NCBI GenBank assembly: GCA_036429605.1
Contig: CM071590.1
Span: 6,572,001-6,636,000 of the forward strand
Reading direction: 5' to 3'
Source of the DNA: Cladobotryum mycophilum
Taxonomy: Eukaryota; Ascomycota; Sordariomycetes; Hypocreales; Hypocreaceae
Length of the DNA: 64,000 nt
Positions 10,028 to 20,806 of the stretch are shown piece by piece. Each line of letters begins with the position of its first letter. Position 1 is the stretch's first letter. The position numbers and the translations under genes are program-made. The notes under the pieces were generated by a model that worked only from the letters and a program-made list of their open reading frames with translations, ran no database searches and had not been told where the DNA came from.

Positions 10028-11322
10028 TTAACTGTTGAATGGGGTCTCGTATGGTGGCTCTGCCTGTGGCGTGATTCGAGCGAGATGTCGCCTCTGTCCA
10101 GTTTCCCAATCCACCAGTGCGCTGTGCTGGGTCACTCGGTTGTCCCAGACAACAACTGTTCGATCCTCCCACTTGACGCGCACATGGAAGTCGGCGCCAA
10201 ATGCTAGATGCTCATACAGAAATTTGAGAAGGGCGTCTGATTCCTCCTTCTTTAGGCCAACAATGTCACGAGTGACTGTGCACACATGTTAGCGAAACAG
10301 TCTGTCAAAAGTGGTGATGATGACGGGGGCACTTGCATTGCGAGTTGACGTATAGGGACTTGTCACCAGTAGCTGGGTGTGTTCGTACAATGGGGTGAGA
10401 ATTAACGACGGGGTCTCTTCGCTTGATGCTGTTCCGCGCCGCTGCAGCTTCGACTTGTTCGATGCCAGAGTGCGTCGCCTTCAGGCCGTGCAAGCGCTCC
10501 TGGAAGAGTGGGCTCAGTCGCTTATACGCCTGCACGGTATCCACAAAGATGGTATCGCCTCCCGTCTCTGGCTTGTCGAGGATGTACAAAAACGTCGTCC
10601 CCGGAGGCTGCTTTTCGTAAGAGACATCCGAGTGCCACGCTACGGAGCTGGTCCGAGTCCGAAAGTACTCCTCGTGGGCCTTGTCGCCCGCGCCGCGATG
10701 CACGAGGTGGATCTCGGGATGGCCCTCGGGCGAGCCGGAAGTCGGGTGGATGTGGTGGCGGCCAAAGTAGCCGCCGAATGCGAGGGCGTCGGGGATGGAG
10801 AGGTCGGCAAAGTCCTGGCCGCGGAAGGCTACGACTTTGCGCTTGGCTACGAAGTGGGCGAGTTCGTCCTTGCCCGCGTCTGAGAGGGAGGATAGCTGGA
10901 TGCCCTTGACTTCGGTGCCGATGGTCGGGGTGAGGTCGGTGACGGTGGTGGTGCCCTTGGGTAGGAGGTTGGGATACGATGTGTCGGCGTCCTTGCCGTG
11001 CTCATAATGGGTAAAGGGCTCCAGAGGTGGGTATTTCTGTTCTGGGTTCCATGTTGGGAGGTAATTGATGTACTAAGAGTATCGACGTTAGCATTGCTAC
11101 CATGATGCTAATGATTCCATGGCAATGGTAATGGCAATGGTGATGATGGATAACGGGGAGACGTACCGTAGCTGCAGGCTCACCAGTCTTTCCAGTCTCT
11201 ACATCCTTGTCTACATGAGTGTTATCGATTTCCTTGTACTGCCCCCGCCCGAGGTGCACTTTGTAATTTATTGGAATGGTAGCCTCGGCTTGGGCACCTG
11301 TTTCAACCAACGACGGCGCCAT
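10028..11322 (-). CDS. TauD/TfdA-family Fe(II)/2-oxoglutarate dioxygenase
   Basis: Exons are 11322-11167, 11072-10337 and 10275-10028, giving 379 aa. Exon 2 ends at an unusual GC-AG intron (GCAAGT...GCACAG), which is needed to give YVNSQFTRDIVGLK. The iron-binding HxD lies in SSVAWHSDVSYE, the distal segment carries THSGIEQ, and the second His and 2-oxoglutarate-binding Arg fall in VTQHSALVDW and RRHLARITP. The family uses Fe(II) and 2-oxoglutarate to oxidise sulfonates such as taurine, or related carboxylates, and is cytosolic. The neighbouring ACS-type permease could supply a substrate (inference). Confidence 0.92.
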
Positions 11323-12423
11323 TGTTTACTGATTGTTGATATCGCGTATGCTATGAATAATGTGAAATCAAAGTGCCTTTGCTCCGTCTTGGGGTATCAT
11401 CGCATGTCCCTTTTATATATCCATTGATCCCTTGCCTCGGGCTATCATTGTCTCAGTCGTTGGGGTTGTTTCGTCATGACGGTTCCCCCGCCCCCGCAAT
11501 GGCATGCTACCGTGCATCCTATGGCGAATCAGCTTTATCGTCCAATCACTCACGCCGACAGAATTATGGCTCTTCATTTTACCATTATCATTGTTGTTAT
11601 TCGATACCTCTGATTCTGGGCAAACTGGCTGGTGGATGGAGGTTTCATCTAATCGTGCAGCAGACATGAGGGGTTGATGCTATCATTGGTGCGGATCACG
11701 CAATCCCTCCCTCCTCGAGCGGCACCTCTTGGATGCCGCCTTGCAGCTCGCCAACCAAAAGCAGTGCTGCTACGTGAGGATGAAGCACGCAATGTGGATT
11801 AATCGCTGCTTAACTGTTTATAATGTTTTCCGATGATCGGATTAACGTTATCAGCTTCCTATGTTGGCAATGGTGGCGGATGATGACACATTCTATCCAT
11901 ATAACCTGGCTATACAGTACCTTGCATCAATAGGTAGACAGTCACCCTTAGTCGTTCAACATGGTTGCAGGATGGGTATGTTCAAAGAATAGAGTGAGAT
12001 TACAAATGATTCGTGGGTACATCGCCCGAGCCTCGGGCTATCGGTATCATGCAGACATGGGGTAATCGTGCATCCTCATTTACAGTGTGTGCAAGCATCA
12101 CGTTAATTCAAGTACACCACAGCAATTCATGCAATCACCAATGAATCGCGGTCGCACAAAATCACATTTTCACTCATAATATATCAAGAAACTGTGAGTA
12201 TTGTGAGACAATTGGTCTCTCTATATGACTATGCCATTACTATGACAGGCTTGCTCGATTGGCCTGCTCGATTGGCATCATGCTGATCCATTTCATCATG
12301 ATGCAACTACAACTATAGATGCCTCTAATAACCAAGAGTTATCCGCATCACCTCCCATGTCCTTAACCCCGTACCGCCCGGTTACATACTCTCTTCCTGG
12401 ACTGGAATGCTTCACACCCCCGC
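11323..12423. other. Intergenic region
   Basis: No supported gene lies here. The stretch sits between the start of the dioxygenase and the 3' end of the ACS-family permease, both on the minus strand, and contains several short direct repeats such as GCTCGATTGGC near 12250-12275. Confidence 0.5.
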
Positions 12424-14137
12424 CTAGACATTGCCCCTCCTCCTCTCGCGATTCCAAAAGGCTCGCAACACAAACACCATGACAAGCATGCCCACATCGA
12501 GGGCTATGGTCCAATTGTATCCGATGAGATAGCGTGGTGCATTGGTAGTCTTCCAAATCCTATACCAATCCGTTAGTAACATTGCCCTCTCCGTGGGACT
12601 TGGACCCAACTTACACCAAGGGAAGAAACGTATTGAACATGTTCCCAACCGTGTTCATACTGCTGATGACGATGACACGCTCCTCTGCATTTCTAGTGCA
12701 GATCTCGTTTGCCCATGCATAGATGACCGCCGCTATCCCATCCGCAGACCCGGAAAGAAAAAAGGCAAAGAACTTGAGGTATATTGAGACATCCCAGATG
12801 GCTAGTACCGCTGCTGCAAACATGTTGAAGATGGCCGTGATGGCGATCAATGACACCTTTTCATCGTATGCATCCGAGATAATACCGCATATAATCGCGG
12901 CTACGATGGCCACTGCGGGCAACACCGTCGAAATGGCGTTGATGGACTCCACGCCGAAGTTTTCTGCCTTGAGCCACAACGGAAATCCGCTGTAGGTCGA
13001 TACACCGTCGGCTTGGGAGAAGAAAAAGGAGAAGGACACTAGGACTCGGAAGTGCCAGCCAGAAATTACTCTCTTTATCACAGTCCAGGTAATCTGCCTT
13101 CTCGGCTGTCGGTTCTCAGATGCCATTCGATAGCGGGCAAGGTCGATATCTTGCTGTGTCAGGATGAAGGGCTTGCAGTTGTCTGGATGACCGGGCAATA
13201 CGATGAAGCCAAGAATAGCCACAGGTATTGTGTAAACAAAGCCTGTTGTTAACATAATTAGCCTCTTGTCATCTCCACGGCATCGGATATGATGTGCTCA
13301 CAAATGATGTATAGCCAACGCCACCCCTCAATGCCATACTTTCCATTCAGATGCGCATACGCCCCATCTTGTATGTACCCAGCACTCATGGCACCGACCT
13401 GACTTGCTATGAAGAATAGGGCTCCTCGTCTGCCGAGTTCAGATCGCTTGTACCAGCATCCAAGATACCATTGCACGGCGGGGAAGAAAAGACTGCCAGC
13501 TGCGCCAATGAAGAAGCGAAGGACATAGAGTTTGTGCACGTCGCTGACCTTGTACTGAGCCAGCGTCAAGATGCCCCAGATGAGATCGGCTCCTGGGATG
13601 AAGTAGCGGGCAGAGAATCGAGTCATCTGCAACAGTTAGCCAAAACAAAACTATCGCGTCGAGTCTGCGGGGGGCAGCGTACCAGGACAGTCAGGGGAAT
13701 TTGCAGTGTGGTGTATCCAATCCTGAAAAGATCTTAGTATGATTTCCGGTCGAAGAAGCTGATTACCTAAGTACTTACATATAGATGGCCTTGAGATAGT
13801 TCAATTCGTCTCCATACAGCTTCAAGTCCTCCTTCATACCACTGACGTACGCGATTTCGGTAGCCGAGGAATCGAGAACCTTGGCCCAGTATGCCAAGAA
13901 GACAAAGATCATGATGCAAGCATCCAACTTGAGGATCAAGCGCCTCTCCTCGGGTGTATCGCCAGGGGCGAACCACTGATACCACTTCTGTCGTGGTGGG
14001 TTGACTTCCAGGGCCGGCCAGGCAATTGTGTCGGTCTCGACGTTGCGAGCTCTCACTTCTGATTGAGCTCTTGGGCCTCCAGCAGCAGAATTCATTGCTG
14101 GTTGCAAACGTGGCATCATCTCGATGGGATGATCCAT
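12424..14137 (-). CDS. MFS permease, anion:cation symporter family (Dal5/pantothenate/allantoate type)
   Basis: Five exons (14137-13779, 13722-13683, 13626-13302, 13242-12615, 12559-12424) splice to a 495-aa protein with consistent phases. The hydrophilic N-terminus is followed by EERRLILKLDACIM, IGYTTLQIPLTVL, YVLRFFIGAAGSLFFPA, and YKRSELGRRGALFF, a loop typical of the ACS family. Later come LGFIVLPGHPDNCKPF, SADGIAAVIYAWANEIC and IWKTTNAPRYLIGYNW, all recurring blocks of fungal vitamin, allantoate and nicotinate permeases. It is predicted to be a 12-TM plasma-membrane proton symporter for a small organic anion. The exact substrate is not deducible. It is co-oriented with, and upstream of, the TauD-family dioxygenase. 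Confidence 0.9.
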
Positions 14138-14624
14138 CTCTAGTGATCTATATTAGATCGAATTGTTGTCTTGGTGTTGTTGTTTTGATGTTCTGCTGTT
14201 GTGGTTGAGTGCTCAAGTTTCCCTCGAAGAAAATGGATTTTAGATCACGCAATGCAGTCTTCCCTGGCAACTTGAAACGAATAAAATCTATCCAATCATT
14301 GCGTCCTATTAGCCTAGAGTAAGGACCCGCTTCTGCACAAAACAAACAGTTTACAAGGTAACCATTTATTATCCATTATCTGGCACGATACACAGCCAGT
14401 TCAAGTTCGAACGCAATGCTTAATTGTAGAGAAGAGCTTTGTCCAACTTTAACCTTGCAACTATGATAGTAATTCTTACAAAGGAATGATTTATCCTCTA
14501 TCATCCAATATCATGCTATTGCTCGCACCCCTTTTCATGACTACATATCCAATTTACCATGACACCCCCAATAACCCCCGACACCACCTTTCCTACCTAG
14601 TTCCTCTGAAGGTAAAACTTCCCT
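14138..14624. other. Intergenic region
   Basis: I see no gene here. It lies just downstream of the decayed DUF7730 gene and upstream of the ACS permease start. Confidence 0.5.
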
Positions 14625-15560
14625 CTATACAACGGACAAGTCGAGCTCATCTTCAAAATCTGCCAAATACGAAGGCGTCCGAAACTTCCACACGAGAAAG
14701 CAAGAGGTGGGAAGCGCAACCCTGCATTGTTTGAGCTTCTGCATGTTGCATATGGGTCCATCCAAAACCTTTAGAAGTGCTTTTGTCCAAAGAAATGCTC
14801 GGGACGAGAAGACTGAAAAACCTGGACGAAGCAAGTCTCCATTAGGGATAGGTAGAAGAATTTGGCATTCGGGAACGTTCTTGGGAGTAGCTCTGTAGCT
14901 GTGATGAAGTCGTGGGTTGGCGGGATACATGTGTTCGAAGGCCCCGAGCAAGAGTTCTGGTCTTCGGCCTGTTTCTTGCCATAGCTTCAAATGCCAGGTG
15001 AGCTCGACCCGGGACATTACGTCGGTTTGGTCAGCTAAACGGACTAGTATGTTACTATACAGAGTCACTCTATGGCAATGTATTGTGTTTTCGCCGCAGA
15101 GGAACTTAATTCCTTCCATGTATGATTGGCGGCAGGTTCAAAGCCATTCCATGACTCTAACTCGGCAATCGAAGGGCAAGATGCATTCCTAGGGAAATTG
15201 TTCTTCCTGATAGCACAGGTCATCGAACCAGGCACGGCGCCAGCCTTCAAAGAAGGGAGGGTTCTCTCGAGACACAGACTTTTGATGGCAGAAACGGCCT
15301 ATCTATGCCCATTTCCACTGACTTTTACAGAGTCAGTATTATGATGAGGGGAGTGACTGGGGGGATGATCTGGTGGAATACTGACTTGGTCCTTTCGGAA
15401 TGTTTTCTTGAAGAGGCGTACATCCATGCCTGCGTAGATCGTCCAACCACCAAAAGCAAACACTAAAATTTGTCAATGCACCTCTGCGGGAAGTCGTTGA
15501 AAGAACGCACTCTTGGCTGTTGCGTCTTGAGGGAGGATGACGGCCGAAAGCCACGAGTCT
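14625..15560 (-). pseudogene. Decayed DUF7730 (F-box-like) gene
   Basis: Reading leftward, fragments follow the DUF7730 order: FFQRLPAE (near 15495), a possible short intron, FAFGGWTIYAGMDVRLFKK, a gap, RRAWFDDLCYQEEQFP, then VRVMEWL, TCRQSYMEGIKFLCGENTI, VELTWHLKLW and GAFEHMYP. Two in-frame stops break the central block: TAG at 15189-15191 after EEQFP and TGA at 15138-15140 before TCRQSY. Both could come from C-to-T changes (CAG to TAG, CGA to TGA), consistent with repeat-induced point mutation or deamination. The longest residual ORF is 15119-14625. A gene this damaged probably makes no functional product. The family assignment rests on recalled family patterns, not on a search. Confidence 0.6.
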
Positions 15561-16295
15561 AGGAGGTTTCGTAGTTTTCGGGATTTGCTTCTTCCATTAT
15601 TGGATCTACCGAATTGTTTGCTAATTGTATTAGTCATTTTGATTCTTTAATTGTTTAGAAGAATCGTCGAGATAAAAGTGAAATGTCCATGTAAAAACGG
15701 GAGTGATGATGTTGTGGTCAACAAACGAAGTGGGTTCCCCTGTAGGCGTATTGCTCTAAGCGGGCAGTATTGGCAGCACTTCAGTGCGCTCCACTGCTGT
15801 ACGTTGTGGTCTACCCCTGAACAGATGCTGAATGGAAAACCATTTGCTAATGGGTCCAATGATTTACAGCATGCATTAGATGTTCTGGCTCTGGAATCCG
15901 AAGAATATGGATGATATGGGACTACTGCTTGAAGGATATCGCTAAGCACTCCTCCAGCTTTACCGCAGCAATCGTCTTGGATTATATTGGGTGATTTAGA
16001 ATTACTCCATCAACTTCATCATCTCATTTATATGCAAGCTGTAGAATTCCGTCTACTCTAGTCCTCAGATCTAATTCAGATCACCTCATTGGACTGCAGT
16101 GCCTTATGTCATAACTGCAAGGCTCTACAGCACGTGTCTCTCCACCCCTTGCAGATACCTGTTGCCTTCAAACCCCGCTTCTCGACTCACCGAGTACATC
16201 TTCGTCCATCTCCACGACATCGTTACCATTGCATTCGACCGAGTCAACCATAGTTTGCACGCATATTCGAGTGGCCGCTCAGCCAAACTTAGACG
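15561..16295. other. Intergenic region
   Basis: No supported gene. It separates the decayed DUF7730 gene (minus) from the 2EXR gene (plus) and presumably carries the promoter of the latter. Confidence 0.5.
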
Positions 16296-17441
16296 ATGGC
16301 TTCCGAGTTCCACTACTTCCCACGCCTGCCCACCAAAATCCGCCAAGAGATTTGGTCTTATTATCTCCTCCCAAGGGTCATCGAGGTCCCTGTGGTACGG
16401 TCCGTCTATAAACCAAGCGCCGAAGAAGTAAAGATTGGAGAAATCTCCCTGGCCCTCGATGTCATGTCCGCTCGCCGAGCTGCTCATGAGGTTGCAGTTG
16501 CGCTCGGACGCAACGAGCTCGTCACTGCAAGTGAAACCCTGAGCCTTCAGACAATGTGGTCACAACCGGGCATTGACACCCTTCACTTGAACTGGAAAGG
16601 GACCTATGGGGAATCACTAGACAGCTTGTCGGATCAAATCCCCCTTCCTGAACTACTCAACATGGCGGCACGTTGTAATGTGACAATCTCAGTCCCCTGT
16701 GCCGTGTTTCACGATTTTCTAGCAGAAGATAAGGCATTCTCGGATGATTCCGATGACGAAGATTGGTATCCAACTGGGAAAGACAAACTCGAAGACCCAC
16801 GGGCTCAAGATGTCCTGGCATTTACGCAATGTTCGCTCGGGACCTGCTCCGTGGTGATAGCAACAGTCCACCTGCACGTTGACGAACAAGCCGCCTTGCA
16901 ATCTGGGCTCTTTAGGTACGACCAAGACATTCAGCTGGTGGATGTCTACGAGTTGGATATGATAAAGCGCTACCGCGATCTATGGGCATCACACGCTGAG
17001 ATGCGAGATCCCACGCCAGGGTCTTTATTCAAAATCTTTCTTGACCAAAAGACGTTCGATAGACGTGTCCAACTATGGCTCCGGGGCGCAATGCACCTCA
17101 TGCTGTGGATGGCATGGTTTGATCCCAAGAACGGAGACGATCCCATGTTCCATTTTCCATCTCCAGCCTCAATACGACTTACGAGACTAAATGCCCTCTG
17201 CTCACCGTTGCTCGAGTACGCGCAGCGGTATACGGAAAGCTATGCACAGCACAATGGGACTCCGTCTCGGAAGTTTAGTCCCAGACATGAATGGGTGTTG
17301 AGGAAGAAGGAAGAGGTTCCAAAGCTGATGCCCAAGATCATGTTCAAGCACTGTTCTCGGGGTGACTGTCCTAAACGGCCCGCGCCGTCCGACACGACGC
17401 AGGCTGAAAACTGGAGGCTTCCTGAGCGCAGCATTCCGTAG
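16296..17441 (+). CDS. 2EXR-domain protein of unknown function
   Basis: This is a single exon of 381 aa. The N-terminus, FHYFPRLPTKIRQEIWSYYL then PRVIEVP, matches the 2EXR domain found at the start of many fungal proteins of unknown role; the FPRLP...R..IW core resembles an F-box. A central acidic patch (SDDSDDEDWYP, about residue 150) is likely disordered. No catalytic motif or signal peptide is seen. It lies near the decayed DUF7730 gene; both belong to large expanded lineage-specific fungal families. Function is unknown. Confidence 0.8.
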   Translation: MASEFHYFPRLPTKIRQEIWSYYLLPRVIEVPVVRSVYKPSAEEVKIGEISLALDVMSARRAAHEVAVALGRNELVTASETLSLQTMWSQPGIDTLHLNWKGTYGESLDSLSDQIPLPELLNMAARCNVTISVPCAVFHDFLAEDKAFSDDSDDEDWYPTGKDKLEDPRAQDVLAFTQCSLGTCSVVIATVHLHVDEQAALQSGLFRYDQDIQLVDVYELDMIKRYRDLWASHAEMRDPTPGSLFKIFLDQKTFDRRVQLWLRGAMHLMLWMAWFDPKNGDDPMFHFPSPASIRLTRLNALCSPLLEYAQRYTESYAQHNGTPSRKFSPRHEWVLRKKEEVPKLMPKIMFKHCSRGDCPKRPAPSDTTQAENWRLPERSIP

Positions 17442-18925
17442 CCCGAGGATACTTTGGGTCCCCCGAGAAAGCCTTGGGATTTGAGTTATACAAATTGAGA
17501 CGAATAACAAAAGTGAAGACGCCTTCACTAGAGCAAAGGCTTAGATGGGCTGTCGCTCAACATTTGGTAAGGGCCCCTCAATGATGTTCTGAACAACGAG
17601 GGCAAACAACTGTTTTGTTTTTACGGATCTGTGGTGAGTGGATTGGAACAGGAATTAATAATATGACAAAACCCATGGAATAAAAGGATTTTATGAGTAA
17701 AAGCTTTTCAGCAGAGGCCTTCCTTATTCATGTAGGACTGCATCGTTAAAAAAAAATCACATTGTTTTACTGTTCCGACCTTCTAGATTCAGTATCATCT
17801 CCCTTGTCGCTGGTCGCTCAGCGGCCTCCATCACGGGCTGCACGTCGCGGGAAATGCAATGGTCACTGGACGACAGCAAAAGAGAAGAAGAAGAAAAAGA
17901 AGAAAAGTATGCAAACAAGCAAGCCAAGGCTAGGTAGACCGCATCTCTCTCTCGTCCTATCATTGCACTCGTACATGCAATCTCTGTCTTTTTCCAAGCA
18001 AGCCATGCCATGGGCCTTGTTTGCTTTTAGTATTATTGTCTTCAATGTGGCCTGCCGCATTTGGGTTGCAACGTTGGAGCCCTAAAGAGGTCCTAGCTGA
18101 GCTGTGCGCTGGGCCCAGGCGGCCAATGGATGTGTAGAGTCGCATTGTTTCAATTTTAGTTGATGGGCGTGGCTGGCAGGTAAACGCCCGAAGCCACAGA
18201 TGCAGGTTCCAGGGGGTCTTGTGTTTATGCTCTGTTTGTTATTTTGTGTGGTGCAAGTTTGTATACTTGAAGATTATGATGGGTAGACATGACATTAACA
18301 TTAATGACCAACTTAAAGAAGAGAATGGTCAGATGCCGTGGATCCGATGAGCTTCCGGTTTGCCCATGTCTCATCACCCCCTCACAGTGTGGACCAGGAC
18401 AGCTTCAATAACACCCACCCCGCAACTTTTTTGCGAGCGATGAATTGGGGAGGCCGCTATTCAAACTAGAATGCCGCCCGGGCCCGGACGCTAAAGGGAA
18501 AAAGGCTCATCGGCATCGATCTTTCGGTTCCCAAGACGGGTTCGACTCCGTTTCTGCAAGGGGTCAGGTGTGTGTTTGCCTGTCTCTGGCCCCCGGCATA
18601 GGACTTGTCAAAATGCAACGGTGAGGGGTGGTCAGGTGGATGCTAGCTAGACTGGATGGGAGGTCAAGAGCCCGACTCTATAAAGGCTCTTTGACGCCCT
18701 TTTGCAGTCTTTTCTTTTTCTTTTCTAGAATTGAAGAAGAGAAATTTGTTTGGTTCCTTTGGCAGACGATATCATTGCAGTGCTTCCCCAGTTGGAGCTG
18801 TGGTGTTTTATGAACCATTGAGAATTGTAGGTGCTCAAGCCAGCTGCCTAAAGGTCTCGTTTCTAATTGTGAAGCAGAGATTATACACATAGTCTGCACA
18901 ATCCTGAGGCCAAACAACCCAAATC
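17442..18925. other. Intergenic region
   Basis: No gene is supported. It contains a purine-rich tract near 17878-17907 (repeated GAAGAAG/AAAAAG) and the promoter of the PI-PLC-like gene, with a TATA motif near its right end. Confidence 0.55.
18679..18684 (+). promoter_or_regulatory. Putative TATA box of the PI-PLC-like gene
   Basis: TATAAA lies about 240 bp before the start codon and is followed by a pyrimidine-rich TTTTCTTTTTCTTTTC tract, typical of fungal core promoters. The transcription start is not known. Confidence 0.4.
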
Positions 18926-20806
18926 ATGAGAGGCCATAAAAGTCTGGCATTGCTTGCCAGCCTCGGATGGGTCTTTTCAATTGGCCAGGCAGCCTCGAAT
19001 GTGGTCAATGTTCGACGTGTCGATTCAAGTGCAACGGCAGCCGACCAAGATTCCCAGCTTTTCAACCTGCAAGACATTCACACAAGAGCAGCATGTAATC
19101 CAAGTGATCGCACATACAGCCTGGAGACCTCGCCAGCGGGAAAGTATATGAACTGGTCCCGAATGAATGACAATGGCGTTTCGGGTGCGCGACAGTATGT
19201 TACCATTGTCAACCTAACACCCCACCGGTTCGTGCTGGAGTCTGCACACTCTTATCAGATGGATGTCTTCGACTGGGGCGATGTCCCGCAAGGGCACGCT
19301 CGCCAGAATACCGTGGTCTACACTGGCAAGGTTGGCGCCAATGATGTCGACGACAACGGCGAAGCGTACTACAGAATCGACGGCACAGACAAGAAGTTTG
19401 TCGTTCGCACGACGACTCACATTCCTGACAACAACCCGAAGCGAACAGTGTTTGATCTGAGCGGTATGGGCTTGGGCCAAAGAGAGTACCTTGACCCAGC
19501 CACTGAATCTCCCGTGACCCTGGTCATCACCGGTAGCAACGACTATGGCTTCATCACAAACATCAAATTTGGTCCCGGCAACTGGATGAAGTCGCTGTAC
19601 GATGTCATCAAGGACAGACAAATCCAGCACGTTGTCATGCCAGGCTCGCACGATGCAGGCATGTCTACAATCTCCAATAGCATCGTCTCCGCTGGATCGT
19701 CAGCAAACACGCAGACTCAGGGCATCAATATCCACGACCAACTCCAAGCTGGATCTAGATGGTTCGATTGGAGACTGGGCAGCGTTCACGACGGATCGAA
19801 ATACAGTTTCTGGACTATGCACGTCAGCGACGAGTTGGCCGAGATTGCCATTGGAAACACCGGAGAGTCGCTCGACAGCGTCATCAGCGAGATCAACCAG
19901 TTCACTGCCGCAAACCCAGGCGAGATCATCTTCTTCCGGATTAGGTATCTGGTGGGCATCCGAAAGATACCTTCCTTTGGCCCCATCCGCTGGACCCAGG
20001 ACATTGTCAATGACTTCTTTGGCAAGCTCAAGGGCGTCAATAACCGCTGTGGCAACCTGGATACCAGCACCACGTTTAACCAGAAGCCCGCTTCCTACTT
20101 TATGGATCAGAACGGAGGCAAGGGCTGTGTCCTCTTCCTTCTTGCGGGTGATTTGCCGGCCAATGTGACGCAAGACTCCATCCCAGATGGCATCTACAAG
20201 GCGAATCAGCTGTCCATCAATGACGATTGGTCAAACTTGGCCACTACGGAGGCTATGGCTGTAGACCAGGCGGGCGACTGGAAGGCAATAGCTCGTGGAG
20301 GTAGTTCGGATGGATTTCACGTGTCGCAGTGGTTAGTGAGCGCGGATATCGTCACCTCGACTGTGCTCACTCTCCAATCAATTGCGGTGCGGCCTACCAA
20401 CCCGGCCTTGTATTGGATGGGCGTAAACAACATGAGCCCAGAGTCGTGGCCAACCGTCATTTTGGCTGACTACGTCGGCACAGTCGTACCTGGCCAAAAC
20501 AGCTGGAACCAGCTCAGTGCTGATGTTTACACTCTAGCCGTTGGTCTGAACCTGTACATGATCAGCGAGAACTGCAACGTGAGCAACCAGAGATCTCCCG
20601 TGTTGCCCGGCTCCCAGTCTGCTCTCAAAGCACTTGACGCGCCGTGGAATGGCATCATTTTCGCGAATGGCACTGTTCTGAATGACCCTCCCAAGCATCT
20701 CCATCCCGGCCGTGTCGAAGTCCTCAAAAGTGGGACAATGTTTCTGAACGGCACTGTGTTGACAAATGACTTGATGAACCCTGACTTCAATTCCACCATG
20801 ATCTAA
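18926..20806 (+). CDS. Secreted PI-PLC X-domain-like phosphodiesterase
   Basis: This is a single exon of 626 aa. Residues 1-24 (MRGHKSLALLASLGWVFSIGQAAS) form a signal peptide. An N-terminal region of ~200 residues precedes the TIM-barrel catalytic part, which begins HVVMPGSHDAGMST with the first catalytic His. SRWFDWRLG and a second His in WTMHVSDEL follow, then NPGEIIFFRIRYL. These are the features of bacterial/fungal PI-PLC-like phosphodiesterases (PLCXD type), which cleave phosphatidylinositol or GPI anchors without the Ca-binding Y and C2 domains of eukaryotic PLC. Several N-x-S/T sites are present in the tail. It is probably extracellular or wall-associated. Substrate specificity is inferred from family only. 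Confidence 0.87.
   Translation: MRGHKSLALLASLGWVFSIGQAASNVVNVRRVDSSATAADQDSQLFNLQDIHTRAACNPSDRTYSLETSPAGKYMNWSRMNDNGVSGARQYVTIVNLTPHRFVLESAHSYQMDVFDWGDVPQGHARQNTVVYTGKVGANDVDDNGEAYYRIDGTDKKFVVRTTTHIPDNNPKRTVFDLSGMGLGQREYLDPATESPVTLVITGSNDYGFITNIKFGPGNWMKSLYDVIKDRQIQHVVMPGSHDAGMSTISNSIVSAGSSANTQTQGINIHDQLQAGSRWFDWRLGSVHDGSKYSFWTMHVSDELAEIAIGNTGESLDSVISEINQFTAANPGEIIFFRIRYLVGIRKIPSFGPIRWTQDIVNDFFGKLKGVNNRCGNLDTSTTFNQKPASYFMDQNGGKGCVLFLLAGDLPANVTQDSIPDGIYKANQLSINDDWSNLATTEAMAVDQAGDWKAIARGGSSDGFHVSQWLVSADIVTSTVLTLQSIAVRPTNPALYWMGVNNMSPESWPTVILADYVGTVVPGQNSWNQLSADVYTLAVGLNLYMISENCNVSNQRSPVLPGSQSALKALDAPWNGIIFANGTVLNDPPKHLHPGRVEVLKSGTMFLNGTVLTNDLMNPDFNSTMI

Noticed and set aside
18480..18570. GGGTTCGACTCC T-arm-like word suggesting a tRNA
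   Set aside because: The acceptor 3' strand has no complementary 5' strand at the right distance.
19214..20173. Long antisense ORFs opposite the PI-PLC-like gene
   Set aside because: They are frame shadows of a well-supported coding sequence.
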